The notes under the pieces are model-generated. The model had not been told where the DNA came from. It did no database searches and saw nothing but the letters and a program-made list of their open reading frames with translations. Below, piece after piece: positions 1 through 11,790 of a DNA stretch of 56,275 nt; within the stretch, counting starts at the first letter, position 1, and the number at the start of each line of letters is the position of its first letter. Where the stretch lies: positions 1-56,275 of the forward strand of contig JAAMXG010000004.1 of the NCBI GenBank assembly GCA_011754245.1. Reading direction: 5' to 3'. This DNA comes from Buchnera aphidicola (Periphyllus aceris). GTDB taxonomy: Bacteria; Pseudomonadota; Gammaproteobacteria; Enterobacterales; Enterobacteriaceae. Made by a program: the position numbers and the translations under genes.

Positions 1-34
1 GAAATAGATAAATATTTTTTTTTTTTACTAAAAA

Positions 35-38
<4 letters not shown>
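1..38. repeat. 38-nt exact copy of an internal ybeD segment (32279-32316), possibly an assembly chimera at the contig end
   Basis: gaaatagataaatattttttttttttactaaaaatttt is identical at 1-38 and 32279-32316, then diverges in a T-run. Confidence 0.75.
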
Positions 39-108
<70 letters not shown>

Positions 109-417
109 CATTATTTTTATTTTAAAAATAAATACTTTTATAGTTTAATTTAAAAATTTTAAATTTTTTACTATAGATATAGAAATTTTTTATTGATAAA
201 TTTGTATTTCATAAATTAAATTTTTAAATAATTCTAATTTAGAATCTACCAGATTATATTTTTAATTATAAAAAAAATATTTTCACGATCGAAAAAAAAA
301 TAAATTTAATAATTCTATTTTTCTCTTTAACAATATCTATTAAATAATTTTTTTAAATAAAAAAATAAATATTTTCATTTTATTTTTTTTTATTTTTTTA
401 TTATTATTAATTTTTTT

Positions 418-502
418 TGGTGAAAAAGGGATTCGAACCCTTGATACGTTTTCGTATACACGCTTTCCAGGCGTGCTCCTTAAGCCACTCGGACATTTCA
501 CC
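418..502 (-). tRNA. tRNA-Ser(GGA)
   Basis: Minus strand GGTGAAATGTCCGAGTGGCTTAAGGAGCACGCCTGGAAAGCGTGTATACGAAAACGTATCAAGGGTTCGAATCCCTTTTTCACCA; class II long variable arm, GGA anticodon, acceptor GGTGAAA/TTTCACC; CCA not encoded. Confidence 0.95.
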
Positions 503-745
503 AATTTATTTTTTCTGATTATTATTGTAATAAAAAAAATATAAACGTCAAGTTTTTATAATATATTAAATTATATATTTTTAATATATTTTTTAAAACA
601 ATTTTATAAATTTTTTAAATAATATTAGAGTTTATTCATATGAGTGTATATAAATAATAAAATATTTTTTTTAAATATTCTATTATGTTTTATAATTATT
701 TTAATATACAAATTATTAACTTATTTTTTTTATAGAAAAATTAAT

Positions 746-1261
746 ATGAAAAAAAAAAATCTTTTTTTAATAGGGCCAATGGGTGCTGGAAAAAGTACCG
801 TTGGAAGAATTTTAGCTAAACAGTTAAACATGCAGTTTTATGATTCTGATGAAGAAATTGAAAAAAGAACTGGAGCAGATATAAATTGGGTTTTTGATGT
901 TGAAGGAGAAACAGGTTTTAGAAAAAGAGAATCAAAAATTATTGATGAATTAACTCATAAAAAAGGAATTGTTTTAGCAACTGGAGGTGGTTCAATTCTT
1001 TCTAGAAAAAATAGAAGACATTTATCTTCATATGGTATTGTAATTTATTTAAAAATAACTATTAAAAAACAATTAATGAGAACAAGAACAGATAAAAAAA
1101 GACCTTTATTACATATGAAAGATTCTTTAAAATCTACTTTAAAAAAAATGAAAAATGAACGAAAAAATTTATATAAAAATATTTCTGATATAATTATAAA
1201 TGCTGATAATTATAGTGCTCAAACTATTGTTCAAAATATAATTAAATCATTGAATTTATAA
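746..1261 (+). CDS. aroK: Shikimate kinase
   Basis: [27 protein letters not shown] (P-loop), [15 protein letters not shown]; the ATG at 746 is more likely than the upstream GTG at 644. Confidence 0.95.
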   Translation: MKKKNLFLIGPMGAGKSTVGRILAKQLNMQFYDSDEEIEKRTGADINWVFDVEGETGFRKRESKIIDELTHKKGIVLATGGGSILSRKNRRHLSSYGIVIYLKITIKKQLMRTRTDKKRPLLHMKDSLKSTLKKMKNERKNLYKNISDIIINADNYSAQTIVQNIIKSLNL

Positions 1262-1302
1262 AAATTTATTTTTTTACAACTAAATTTGTAAGTGAAAAAA
1301 AT

Positions 1303-2394
1303 ATGTTAAAGAAATTTATTGTTCCTTTAAAAGAAAAAAGTTATCCAATAGTAATTGGGTTAGATTTATTTAAAAAAAATAATCTTGCATCTTATTTTAA
1401 AAAAAAAAAAAGATATATTTTAATAACAAATAAAACTTTATTAAAATTATGGGTAAGAAACATTGAAAAATTTTTTAATAGTAATAACATTAACATTGAA
1501 ATTATTTCTATACCAGATGGAGAGCGTTATAAATCCTTAAAAGAAGCAAATACTATTATTACAGAATTATTAAAAAAAGATTGTGGAAGAGATTCTATAT
1601 TAATAGCTTTTGGAGGAGGAGTGATTGGAGATCTTACAGGATTTGTTGCTTCAGTTTATCAAAGAGGAATAGAATTTATACAAATTCCAACAACTTTACT
1701 TGCTCAGGTAGATGCTTCTGTAGGTGGAAAAACTGGAGTAAATCATATTTTAGGCAAAAATATGATTGGTACTTTCTGGCAACCTAAATATGTCATTATT
1801 GATTTATTATTTTTATCTACTTTATCAAAAAGAGAATTATCTTCAGGTTTTTCTGAAGTTATAAAATATTCAATAATTTTTGATAAATTATTTTTTTTAT
1901 GGCTTGAAAATAATTATTTAAATTTATTACAATTGGATAAAAAATGTTTATTGTATTGCATTTACAAATGTTGTAAATTTAAATCAAAAATTGTTGTTTT
2001 AGACGAAAAAGAAAAAAATTGCAGAGCTTTATTAAATTTTGGTCATACTTATGGTCATGCTATTGAATCATTTATGGGATATAAAAATTTTTTACATGGA
2101 GAAGCTGTGTCAATAGGTATGATTTTAGCTTCTAGAACATCTGAAATTTTAGGATTTTTAAAAAAAAATGTTACAGAAAGAATTATTATTTTATTAAAGA
2201 ATTTTAATTTACCAATTTATCCACCAAATAAGATGCCTTTAAAAAGTTATATTTTTTATATGAAAAAAGATAAAAAAAATTTTTTAAATAATATAAATTT
2301 AATTTTACCTTATAAAATTGGTATAGTAAAAATTTATAAAGAAATTGATCAAGAAGTAATATTATCAGTTATTAAAAATTCTTTAAAAAAATAA
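1303..2394 (+). CDS. aroB: 3-dehydroquinate synthase
   Basis: GGGVIGDLTGFVASVYQRGI, DASVGGKTGVN, LNFGHTYGHAIE motifs. Confidence 0.97.
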   Translation: MLKKFIVPLKEKSYPIVIGLDLFKKNNLASYFKKKKRYILITNKTLLKLWVRNIEKFFNSNNINIEIISIPDGERYKSLKEANTIITELLKKDCGRDSILIAFGGGVIGDLTGFVASVYQRGIEFIQIPTTLLAQVDASVGGKTGVNHILGKNMIGTFWQPKYVIIDLLFLSTLSKRELSSGFSEVIKYSIIFDKLFFLWLENNYLNLLQLDKKCLLYCIYKCCKFKSKIVVLDEKEKNCRALLNFGHTYGHAIESFMGYKNFLHGEAVSIGMILASRTSEILGFLKKNVTERIIILLKNFNLPIYPPNKMPLKSYIFYMKKDKKNFLNNINLILPYKIGIVKIYKEIDQEVILSVIKNSLKK

Positions 2395-2457
2395 AATATA
2401 TAAAATTTTTTAAAAATTTTAATTATTAAATGTATTTTAAATTGGTTATTACAATAA

Positions 2458-3129
2458 ATGAAAAAAGTATTTTTAGCACCTTCAATATTATCAGCTAATT
2501 TTGCTATTTTAGGTGAAGAAATAAAAAGTGTTTTAAATTTTGGAGCAGATATTATTCATTTTGATGTTATGGATAATCATTATGTTCCAAATATAACATT
2601 CGGTCCAATGGTTTTAAAATCTATACGAGATTATAATATTTTAGCTCCAATTGATGTTCATATTATGGCAAAACCAGTAGATAATTTAATTCCATTGTTT
2701 GCTAAAGCTGGAGCAACGTATATTACTATTCATCCAGAATCTACATATCATATTAATAGAACTTTAGATATTATTAAAGAAAATGGATGTAAAGTTGGAA
2801 TAGCGATTAATCCTGCTTTATCAATTGATTTTTTAGATGATGTCATAGAAAAATTAGATTTAATTTTAATTATGTCTGTGGATCCAGGATTTTCAAATCA
2901 AAAATTTATATTAAATACTTTAAAAAAAATAAAGTTAGTACAAAATAAAATAATTTTAAGTAAACGTAAAATTTATGTTTCTGTTGATGGAGGAGTAAAA
3001 TTTTGTCATTTAGATTCTCTATTACAGTTAGGAGTTAATATTTTTGTAATTGGATCGTATATATTTAATCATTCAAATTATAAGTTTGTTATTGAAAAAA
3101 TTAAAAATTATATATCTAATTTTTCATAA
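2458..3129 (+). CDS. rpe: Ribulose-phosphate 3-epimerase
   Basis: APSILSANFA, HFDVMDNHYVPNITFGP, MSVDPGFSNQKF, VDGGV. Confidence 0.96.
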   Translation: MKKVFLAPSILSANFAILGEEIKSVLNFGADIIHFDVMDNHYVPNITFGPMVLKSIRDYNILAPIDVHIMAKPVDNLIPLFAKAGATYITIHPESTYHINRTLDIIKENGCKVGIAINPALSIDFLDDVIEKLDLILIMSVDPGFSNQKFILNTLKKIKLVQNKIILSKRKIYVSVDGGVKFCHLDSLLQLGVNIFVIGSYIFNHSNYKFVIEKIKNYISNFS

Positions 3130-3186
3130 TTTTATTATATAATTTTTTATTTTTAAGATAATTTTGTTGAGAAAAAAAAAAAAATA

Positions 3187-4194
3187 ATGAATAAAAAAAA
3201 AATAAAAGTTTTTAGCGCTATTCAACCTTCAGGAAGTTTAACTATAGGAAATTATATTAGTGTTTTAAGACATTGGAAAAAAATGCAAAAAAAATATCAA
3301 TGTATTTTTTGTATAGCAGATTTACATTCATTAACATCTCTTCATAAGGAAGATAATTTTTTAAGAAAAAAATCTATTTTAGATACTTTCGCTTTGTATT
3401 TGGCATGTGGAGTAAACCCGAAGAAAAGTATAATTTTTGTGCAGTCCTCTGTACATGAACATTCTTCTTTAAATTGGATATTAAATTGTCATACTTATTA
3501 TAATGAATTAATAAGAATGACTCAATTTAAAAATAAAATTTTTCATATTACTGAAAAAATTAATACAGGATTATTAAATTATCCAACGTTAATGGCTGCA
3601 GACATTTTATTATATCAAACAGATAAAGTACATGTTGGAAGAGATCAAAAACAACATATTGAATTAACTAGAAATATCGCAACGAGATTTAATTCAAGAT
3701 ATGGAAAAACATTTAAAATTCCTGAATTATTAATTTATAATTTAGGTTCAAAAATAATGTCTTTGATGGATCCTAGAAAAAAAATGTCAAAATCTGATAT
3801 TAACAAAAAAAATGTAATTTTTTTGTTAGAAAATTCTAAAGAAATTTTAAAAAAAATTAAATCTTCGATTACTGATTCTGATGTACCTCCAAAAATTTCT
3901 TTTGATTCAATATATAAGCCTGGAATTTCAAATTTATTAGAAATTCTTTCTGCTTTAGTTGGAAAATCTATACATGAATTAGAACAACATTTTGTTAATA
4001 AATCTTATTCGGATTTAAAAAAAGAAGTATATTATTCTGTTGATATGCATATTTCTAAGATTCAAAAAAAATTTTTTCTTTATAGAAAAGATGAAAATTT
4101 TTTAAAAAAAATATCTTCTCAAGGTACTAATAAAGCATCAAAAATTGCTAAAAAAAATTTAAAGAAAGTTTATAAAAATTTAGGTTTATTTTAA
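3187..4194 (+). CDS. trpS: Tryptophanyl-tRNA synthetase
   Basis: SAIQPSGSLTIGNY, VGRDQKQHIELTR, KMSKSD. Confidence 0.97.
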   Translation: MNKKKIKVFSAIQPSGSLTIGNYISVLRHWKKMQKKYQCIFCIADLHSLTSLHKEDNFLRKKSILDTFALYLACGVNPKKSIIFVQSSVHEHSSLNWILNCHTYYNELIRMTQFKNKIFHITEKINTGLLNYPTLMAADILLYQTDKVHVGRDQKQHIELTRNIATRFNSRYGKTFKIPELLIYNLGSKIMSLMDPRKKMSKSDINKKNVIFLLENSKEILKKIKSSITDSDVPPKISFDSIYKPGISNLLEILSALVGKSIHELEQHFVNKSYSDLKKEVYYSVDMHISKIQKKFFLYRKDENFLKKISSQGTNKASKIAKKNLKKVYKNLGLF

Positions 4195-4217
4195 TAGAAT
4201 TCAAGTTTTATTTTATA

Positions 4218-4255
4218 TTTATATATTTTAATAAGTTTTTATTAAAATATATAAA
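4218..4255. terminator. Bidirectional AT-rich hairpin terminator between convergent trpS and tsgA
   Basis: TTTATATATTTTAATAA-gttt-TTATTAAAATATATAAA, about 17-bp stem. Confidence 0.6.
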
Positions 4256-4292
4256 AATATAAATATTTTTTTTAGAATTTTAAATAATTATA

Positions 4293-5459
4293 TTATTTTT
4301 TAATTTGTTTATATCTAAATAACATAAATATAAAAAAAATTAATAAATAAAAAATATTTGATGCGATAAGAGCGGATTTAACTCCTTGAAATTTTATAAT
4401 TGGAGAAGTTACTAGGAATGTAAGTAAAGTTCCAATTGTTCCAAAAAATAAAGTAAAATTAATTATTTTAGGAGAAGGCTTCATTGTTTGTAAAGAATTG
4501 AGAGTCAAAATTATTCCATAAATTGGTCCTGAAAAAAAACCTAATAAGGAAATTATACAAAGAGAGAGTAAGTAGTTTGTATTTTGAATAAAGCAAAAAA
4601 TTATAAGAGTTGATATTCCTGATAATAAAATAATAATTTTTTTTAAATGATATAATTTTAAAAAATAACTAAAAAACCACATTCCAATCATATAACTAGT
4701 CCAAAAAATACTGATAATTTTATTAGATTGTTCTATATTAATTTTTAAATATTCTATAGAATATTCAGGAATCCAAGATAAAAAACCTAATTGTCCTAAT
4801 ATATATATTAATGCTGCAACATACAAAAGAAAAATATTTGTATTTATATATGTTTCTTGATTGTTAATATTGTATGTTTTAATTTCATTTTTTATAAATT
4901 TTGGTAAAATCATCGTTTTAGAAGTAAAAAAAATAGCAAAATAAATTAATCCGATGAAAGAATATATGTAATTCCATTGAATTTTATGTGTAATAAGAAA
5001 TATATTTATTATTGGAAAAATAATTCCAGAGATACTAAAAAATGAATCAGTTATGAGCATTTTTTGAGATCTTTCTTGTCCATGATATAAATTTGCAATT
5101 AAAAATGTTCCAACAGATAAAATCATTCCACTTACTAAACCAAAAAATAATATACTTATTGAAAAAATTATTAAGTTAGTAGATAAAAGAGATAAAATCA
5201 TAGCTAATGCGGTTAAAACTAAACCGCAATCCAATTGTTGTTGTAAAGGAAAAATTTCAAGGAACCATGAACTACAAAAAACTGATATTAATATTCCTAG
5301 ATTTAAAAAATTAAAAACAGTACTTGCTTCTGAAATAGGAATTTTAAATTGTGTGGAAATATTTTTTATAACTAAACCTGTTACAGTTATTAAAGCTCCC
5401 ATTAGAGCGTAAGACATAAAACTTATAAAAGTTAATTTAATTTTATTTTTATATATCAT
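4293..5459 (-). CDS. tsgA: MFS transporter, TsgA family
   Basis: Co-linear similarity to E. coli TsgA: IKLTFISFMSYALMGALITVTG, FFGTIGTLLTFLVTSPI; divergent from tusDCB. Confidence 0.88.
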   Translation of the reverse strand: MIYKNKIKLTFISFMSYALMGALITVTGLVIKNISTQFKIPISEASTVFNFLNLGILISVFCSSWFLEIFPLQQQLDCGLVLTALAMILSLLSTNLIIFSISILFFGLVSGMILSVGTFLIANLYHGQERSQKMLITDSFFSISGIIFPIINIFLITHKIQWNYIYSFIGLIYFAIFFTSKTMILPKFIKNEIKTYNINNQETYINTNIFLLYVAALIYILGQLGFLSWIPEYSIEYLKINIEQSNKIISIFWTSYMIGMWFFSYFLKLYHLKKIIILLSGISTLIIFCFIQNTNYLLSLCIISLLGFFSGPIYGIILTLNSLQTMKPSPKIINFTLFFGTIGTLLTFLVTSPIIKFQGVKSALIASNIFYLLIFFIFMLFRYKQIKK

Positions 5460-5707
5460 AGTTTGTTTTAAATAAATTTATTAATTTGAATGTTAATTTT
5501 TTATTATAAAAATTAATTGATTTTTTATAGATATTTTAATTATGTATAAAATATAAAAGATTAAATAATATTAAGTTCCTAAAAAAATTTATATTTATAA
5601 TATTTTAAAATATATAAAATTATTATATATCTTATATAGGATAATTTGATTTTTTTTTATTGTAAATTTTTATATAAAAATTTTATTTGTTAAGATGGAG
5701 GTTTTTA

Positions 5708-6097
5708 TTGATTTATACTATTATTATTAGAAGTTCTTTTTTTAGTAAAGAAAATTCTATTAGCGCTTTATTATTTTCTAAAGCGTTAATTATTAAGAAA
5801 AAACATTTTATAAAAAGTATTTTTTTTATAAATGATGGTGTTTTAAATATGAGTAATTTTATGTCTTTTACAATCAATGAATTTAATATAAAAAAAAAAT
5901 GGATTAATTTTAGTAAAAAAAATAAAGTTAGATTAAATGTTTGTTTTAGTGCAGCATTAAGACGTGGTATTATAAATATGAAAAAAAAAAATAATAAAAA
6001 AAATTTTATAGGACATTTAGAATTTTTTTTTAAAATTTCAAGTTTAGAAAAATTATCCCGAGATATTCAAAAATCTGATCGTGTTATACAATTTTAA
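5708..6097 (+). CDS. tusD: Sulfurtransferase TusD
   Basis: NVCFSAALRRGI keeps the TusD cysteine motif, SDRVIQF C-terminus; probable TTG start at 5708 behind GGAGG at 5697-5701. Confidence 0.88.
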   Translation: MIYTIIIRSSFFSKENSISALLFSKALIIKKKHFIKSIFFINDGVLNMSNFMSFTINEFNIKKKWINFSKKNKVRLNVCFSAALRRGIINMKKKNNKKNFIGHLEFFFKISSLEKLSRDIQKSDRVIQF

Positions 6098-6127
6098 TTA
6101 TTTTAAAAAATATTGGTTTTATATTTT

Positions 6128-6487
6128 ATGAAAAGTATTGCTATTATTTTTTCTTGTTCTCCTTTTGGAAATTTTTTAAGTAAAGATGGTTTAGATTTTT
6201 CTATTTCTTTAACTGCTCATTCTAAAAATATAGAAATTTTTTTTATTGGTGATGGAGTATTTCAATGTTTAAAAAATAAAAATTCTAAGTATATTTACTG
6301 TTATGATTATACACAACGATTTGAAATTTTAAAAACTTTAGGAGTTAAAAAATTTTATTGTGATCAATCTTCTTTAGAAGATCGAGGACTTTTAAATATT
6401 AAAAATTTTATTGTCACGATGAATATTTTAAATACTAAAAATTTTGTTGATAAGTTATCTTTTTTTGATCATGTTTTAAATTTTTAA
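6128..6487 (+). CDS. tusC: Sulfur relay protein TusC
   Basis: MKSIAIIFSCSPFG...KDGLDFSISLTA...FFIGDGVFQCL; ATG at 6128. Confidence 0.88.
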   Translation: MKSIAIIFSCSPFGNFLSKDGLDFSISLTAHSKNIEIFFIGDGVFQCLKNKNSKYIYCYDYTQRFEILKTLGVKKFYCDQSSLEDRGLLNIKNFIVTMNILNTKNFVDKLSFFDHVLNF

Positions 6488-6501
6488 AGAGTATAATAAA
6501 A

Positions 6502-6786
6502 ATGCTTCATACTTTAATGAATTCTCCTTTTAAAAGTAATTTAGTATTATTAAAAAGTATTATTAATACAAGAGATGATTTTATTGCGTTACAAGATGGA
6601 GTATTAATTTCTTTAAAAAATAGTTTTTTTTTTAAAGATTTTTTTTTTAAAAAAAAATATGTTTTATTAAATGATTTACAAGCGAGAGGAATTTCCTCTT
6701 CAATGATATCTAAATCTTTTTTTCCTATAGATTATGAATATTTTGTACACCTTACAGAAATTCATATACAACAGGTTATTTGGTAA
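6502..6786 (+). CDS. tusB: Sulfur relay protein TusB
   Basis: MLHTLMNSPFKSNL...LQDGVL...LLNDLQARG; position between tusC and rpsL. Confidence 0.85.
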   Translation: MLHTLMNSPFKSNLVLLKSIINTRDDFIALQDGVLISLKNSFFFKDFFFKKKYVLLNDLQARGISSSMISKSFFPIDYEYFVHLTEIHIQQVIW

Positions 6787-6862
6787 TTAAAGATTTTTAT
6801 ATAGAGATTTTAATAATTATGAAATATTTTATATTTATTTATATATATATGGAAAAAAAAAT

Positions 6863-7237
6863 ATGGTTACTATTAATCAATTAGTTCGAAAAAATAGATT
6901 AAAAAAAATGTTAAAAAGTAATGTTCCTGCTTTAGAAAAATGTCCTCAAAAAAGAGGAGTTTGTTTAAGGGTATATACAACAACTCCTAAAAAACCAAAC
7001 TCTGCTCTTCGAAAAGTATGTAGAGTTAGATTAACTAATGGTTTAGAAGTAACAGCTTATATTGGAGGTGAAGGGCATAATTTACAAGAACACTCTGTAA
7101 TATTAATTAGAGGAGGAAGAGTAAAAGATTTGCCAGGAGTAAGATATCATATTGTTCGTGGTGCTTTAGATTGTGCTGGTGTTAAAGAAAGAAAAAATGG
7201 TCGTTCTAAATATGGAGTGAAAAGAAAAAAAACTTAA
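6863..7237 (+). CDS. rpsL: 30S ribosomal protein S12
   Basis: [21 protein letters not shown]. Confidence 0.99.
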   Translation: MVTINQLVRKNRLKKMLKSNVPALEKCPQKRGVCLRVYTTTPKKPNSALRKVCRVRLTNGLEVTAYIGGEGHNLQEHSVILIRGGRVKDLPGVRYHIVRGALDCAGVKERKNGRSKYGVKRKKT

Positions 7238-7284
7238 TTTATTAAAATTTTATAATATTTATATATTTTAATTAAGGAATAAAA

Positions 7285-7755
7285 ATGCCTCGCAGAAAAG
7301 TAATTGGTTCAAGAAAAATATTACCAGATCCAAAATTTTCTTCTGAAATTTTAAGTAAATTTATTAACATATTAATGATTGATGGAAAAAAATCGATTTC
7401 AGAAATGATAGTTTATAATGCTTTAAAAGAACTTTCAAAAAAAACTGGGAAATCTCCTTTAGATTCTTTTGAAAATGCATTAGAAAAAGTTCGTCCAGTT
7501 GTTGAAGTAAAATCTAGAAGAGTAGGAGGTTCTACTTATCAAGTTCCTATAGAAGTAAGACCTGTACGAAGAAATACTTTAGCTATGAGATGGATTGTTG
7601 ATTCTGCTAGAAAAAGATCTGATAAATCAATGTCTTTTAGATTATTTAATGAATTATTTGATGCTTTATCAAATAAAGGAAATGCTGTAAAAAAAAAAGA
7701 GGAAGTACATAAAACAGCAGAAGTTAATAAAGCTTTTGCACACTATAGATGGTAA
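7285..7755 (+). CDS. rpsG: 30S ribosomal protein S7
   Basis: [21 protein letters not shown]. Confidence 0.99.
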   Translation: MPRRKVIGSRKILPDPKFSSEILSKFINILMIDGKKSISEMIVYNALKELSKKTGKSPLDSFENALEKVRPVVEVKSRRVGGSTYQVPIEVRPVRRNTLAMRWIVDSARKRSDKSMSFRLFNELFDALSNKGNAVKKKEEVHKTAEVNKAFAHYRW

Positions 7756-7776
7756 TTTAAGAAAATAAGGAATAGA

Positions 7777-9885
7777 ATGTCTCGTTTTACTCCGATTAAA
7801 AATTATAGAAATATTGGAATTAGTGCACATATAGATGCTGGAAAAACAACTACTACAGAAAGAATTTTGTTTTATACAGGAGTAAATCATAAAATAGGTG
7901 AAGTTCATGATGGAGCGGCAACTATGGATTGGATGGAGCAAGAACAGGAAAGAGGAATAACTATTACTTCTGCTGCTACAACCGCTTTTTGGTCTGGAAT
8001 GGCTAATCAATATAAATCTCATAGAATTAATATTATAGATACTCCAGGTCATGTAGATTTTACTATAGAAGTGGAAAGATCTATGAGAGTTTTAGATGGC
8101 GTAATTATGGTTTATTGTGCAGTTGGAGGAGTTCAACCTCAATCTGAAACTGTTTGGCGTCAAGCAAATAAATATAATGTTCCTAGAATTGCTTTTATTA
8201 ATAAAATGGATAGATTAGGAGCGAATTTTTTAGAAGTTGTAAATCAAATTAAAATTCGTTTAGGAGCAAATCCTATTCCTATTCAGTTAGCAATTGGAAG
8301 AGAAAATAATTTTGTAGGTATAATAGATTTAATTAAAATGAAAGCCGTGCATTGGAATGAAAAAGATCAAGGAATTACATTTACTTATAAAAAAATTCCA
8401 GAAAATTTATTAGAAGAATCGAAAAAATTTAATCAAAAAATAATTGAATTAGTTGCTGATTCTAACGAAAAATTCATGGAAAAATATTTTAATGAAGAAG
8501 ATTTTACAGAAGCTGAAATTAAATCTGTTTTACGTGAAAAATCTTTAAAAAATGAAATAGTTTTAGTGACTTGTGGTTCTGCTTTTAAAAATAAGGGCGT
8601 ACAAGCATTGTTAGATGCTGTTATTGATTATTTACCTTCTCCTATAGATGTAAATTCTATTTCAGGAACTTCATGTATTGAAAATGATTTAAAAATTATT
8701 AGGAAATCTAAAGATACAGAATCTTTTTCAGCATTAGCTTTTAAAATTTCTACTGATCCTTATGTTGGAAATTTAACATTTTTTAGAGTATATTCAGGTA
8801 TGATACGTTCAGGAGATACTATTTTTAATTCTGTTAAATCTAAACGTGAACGTTTAGGAAGAATAGTTCAAATGCATGCAAATAAAAGAGAAGAAATAAA
8901 AGAGGTTTATTCTGGAGATATTGCTGCTGCAATTGGATTAAAAGATGTGATGACTGGAGATACTTTATGTGATTATGAAAATCCTATTGTTTTAGAAAAA
9001 ATGGAATTTCCAGAACCTGTTATTTCAATTGCAGTAGAGCCAAAAACAAAAATTGATCAAGAAAAAATGGGGATAGCTTTAAACAGATTAGCGAAAGAAG
9101 ATCCTTCTTTTAAAGTTTGGACTGATAAAGAATCTAATCAGACTATCATAGCTGGTATGGGAGAATTACATTTAGAAATTATAATTGATCGTATGAAACG
9201 AGAATTTAGTGTTGATGCAAATATTGGAAAACCTCAAGTAGCATATAGAGAAACAATTGGTTTAGAAGTGAAAAATATTGAAGGAAAATATATTAAACAA
9301 TCTGGAGGTAGAGGTCAATACGGACATGTTGTCATAGATATATTTCCTTTAGAACCAGGATCTGAAGGATATAAGTTTATCAATAGTATTAAAGGAGGTG
9401 TTATTCCAGGAGAATATATTTCTGCTGTAGAAAAAGGAATTCAAGAACAATTAAAATTTGGTCCATTAGCTGGTTATCCTGTATTAGATATTGGTATAAG
9501 ATTGCATGATGGATCTTATCATGATGTTGATTCTTCAGAAATTGCTTTTAAATTAGCTGCATCTATTGCTTTTAAAAATGGATTTAAAAAAGCTCGACCA
9601 ATTTTATTAGAACCTATTATGACTGTTGAAGTAGAAACTCCGGAAGAATATATGGGTGATGTAATAGGTGATTTAAATCGTCGTAGAGGAATTATTGAAA
9701 GTATGATAGATCAAGATTTAAGAAAAATAATAAAATCTTTAGTTCCACTTTCAGAAATGTTTGGATATGCTACTGATTTACGTTCTCAAACTCAAGGTAG
9801 AGCTTCTTATTCTATGGAATTTTTAAAATATAAAGAAGCTCCTAATAATATTTCAAAAAATATTATTGAAAGTAAAATTAAGTAA
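7777..9885 (+). CDS. fusA: Elongation factor G
   Basis: [24 protein letters not shown]. Confidence 0.99.
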   Translation: MSRFTPIKNYRNIGISAHIDAGKTTTTERILFYTGVNHKIGEVHDGAATMDWMEQEQERGITITSAATTAFWSGMANQYKSHRINIIDTPGHVDFTIEVERSMRVLDGVIMVYCAVGGVQPQSETVWRQANKYNVPRIAFINKMDRLGANFLEVVNQIKIRLGANPIPIQLAIGRENNFVGIIDLIKMKAVHWNEKDQGITFTYKKIPENLLEESKKFNQKIIELVADSNEKFMEKYFNEEDFTEAEIKSVLREKSLKNEIVLVTCGSAFKNKGVQALLDAVIDYLPSPIDVNSISGTSCIENDLKIIRKSKDTESFSALAFKISTDPYVGNLTFFRVYSGMIRSGDTIFNSVKSKRERLGRIVQMHANKREEIKEVYSGDIAAAIGLKDVMTGDTLCDYENPIVLEKMEFPEPVISIAVEPKTKIDQEKMGIALNRLAKEDPSFKVWTDKESNQTIIAGMGELHLEIIIDRMKREFSVDANIGKPQVAYRETIGLEVKNIEGKYIKQSGGRGQYGHVVIDIFPLEPGSEGYKFINSIKGGVIPGEYISAVEKGIQEQLKFGPLAGYPVLDIGIRLHDGSYHDVDSSEIAFKLAASIAFKNGFKKARPILLEPIMTVEVETPEEYMGDVIGDLNRRRGIIESMIDQDLRKIIKSLVPLSEMFGYATDLRSQTQGRASYSMEFLKYKEAPNNISKNIIESKIK

Positions 9886-9935
9886 ATTTATGTATCAAAA
9901 ATATAAAATTTATAATTCTATTTTAAGGTTAAATT

Positions 9936-11120
9936 ATGTCAAAAGAAAAATTTAAACGTGTAAAGGTTCATATTAATGTAGGAACTATTGGTCATGTTGA
10001 TCATGGAAAAACTACTTTAACTGCGGCAATTACTACTGTTTTATCTAAAACATATGGAGGATCTGCTAGAGCTTTTGATCAGATAGATAATGCTCCTGAA
10101 GAGAAAGCTAGAGGAATTACTATTAACACTTCTCATGTAGAATATGATACTCAAGAAAGACATTATGCTCATGTTGATTGTCCTGGTCATGCTGATTATA
10201 TAAAAAATATGATTACTGGAGCTGCTCAAATGGATGGGGCAATATTAGTTGTAGCTGCAACAGATGGACCAATGCCTCAGACTCGTGAACATATTTTATT
10301 AGGTAGACAAGTAGGAGTTCCATATATTGTTGTTTTTTTAAATAAATGTGATATGGTAGATGACGAAGAATTATTAGAATTAGTAGAAATGGAAGTAAGG
10401 GATTTATTAACTCAATATGAATTTCCAGGTGATGAAACTCCAATTATTAGAGGTTCTGCTTTGAAAGCTTTAGAAGGAGATCCTATATGGGAATCTAAAA
10501 TAATTGATTTATCTAATACATTAGATAAATATATTCCGGAACCAAAAAGATTAATAGAGGAACCATTTTTATTACCTATAGAAGATGTTTTTTCAATTTC
10601 AGGAAGAGGAACTGTGGTAACGGGAAGAGTTGAAAAGGGAGTGATAAAAGTTGGTGAAGAAGTTGAAATTGTTGGAATAAAACCTACTACAAAAACTATT
10701 TGTACTGGTGTTGAGATGTTTAGGAAATTGTTGGATGAAGGTAGAGCTGGAGAGAATATAGGAGTTTTATTAAGAGGTACTAAAAGAGATGATATAGAGC
10801 GAGGTCAAGTTTTATCTAAACCTGGAAGTATTTTACCACATATTAAATTTGAATCTGAAGTTTACGTTTTATCAAAAGAAGAAGGGGGTAGACATACGCC
10901 TTTTTTTAAAGGATATAGACCACAATTCTATTTTAGAACTACAGATGTAACAGGATTTGTTGAGTTACCGAGTGATGTTGAAATGGTAATGCCAGGTGAT
11001 AATATAAAAATTACAGTAACTTTAATACATCCGGTAGCTATGTCTGAAGGTTTAAGATTTGCTATTAGAGAAGGTGGAAGAACTGTTGGGGCTGGAGTTG
11101 TTTCTAAAGTTCTTAGTTAA
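9936..11120 (+). CDS. tuf: Elongation factor Tu
   Basis: [21 protein letters not shown]. Confidence 0.99.
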   Translation: MSKEKFKRVKVHINVGTIGHVDHGKTTLTAAITTVLSKTYGGSARAFDQIDNAPEEKARGITINTSHVEYDTQERHYAHVDCPGHADYIKNMITGAAQMDGAILVVAATDGPMPQTREHILLGRQVGVPYIVVFLNKCDMVDDEELLELVEMEVRDLLTQYEFPGDETPIIRGSALKALEGDPIWESKIIDLSNTLDKYIPEPKRLIEEPFLLPIEDVFSISGRGTVVTGRVEKGVIKVGEEVEIVGIKPTTKTICTGVEMFRKLLDEGRAGENIGVLLRGTKRDDIERGQVLSKPGSILPHIKFESEVYVLSKEEGGRHTPFFKGYRPQFYFRTTDVTGFVELPSDVEMVMPGDNIKITVTLIHPVAMSEGLRFAIREGGRTVGAGVVSKVLS

Positions 11121-11147
11121 TTTTTTTAAATATTATTATTTTAAAAT

Positions 11148-11178
11148 AATCAAGAAAAGATTATTTCTTTTCTTGATT
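11148..11178 (+). terminator. Rho-independent-like terminator after tuf
   Basis: AATCAAGAAAAGA-ttatt-TCTTTTCTTGATT, perfect 13-bp stem. Confidence 0.75.
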
Positions 11179-11368
11179 TAAAAATAAAAATTTTTTTACA
11201 ATATATAATAAAATAATTTTATATATTATATTTTTTTTAGAATATACTATTTAGTATTAGTTTGTAAAAATATCTATTTTATAATATTATTTATAAATAA
11301 ATATTAAAATTTTATTTTTTAAGTAAATAATTATATTTTTTTATTTTAAAAAATTACAATAAATTACC

Positions 11369-11756
<388 letters not shown>

Positions 11757-11790
11757 TTAAATTAAATTGTTTAGGAGTTAATAAAAAATT

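Noticed and set aside
1581-1787. 68-aa overlapping ORF in aroB
   Set aside because: Alternative frame of a well-supported CDS
5461-5690. Possible fkpA relic between tsgA and tusD
   Set aside because: Pure A/T with no recognisable peptide fragments in any frame; probably divergent promoter region
7669-8052. 127-aa minus-strand ORF opposite rpsG/fusA
   Set aside because: Antisense to highly conserved coding sequence; Ser/Ile-rich mirror composition
10041-10443. Two minus-strand ORFs opposite tuf
   Set aside because: Shadow ORFs of the conserved EF-Tu gene
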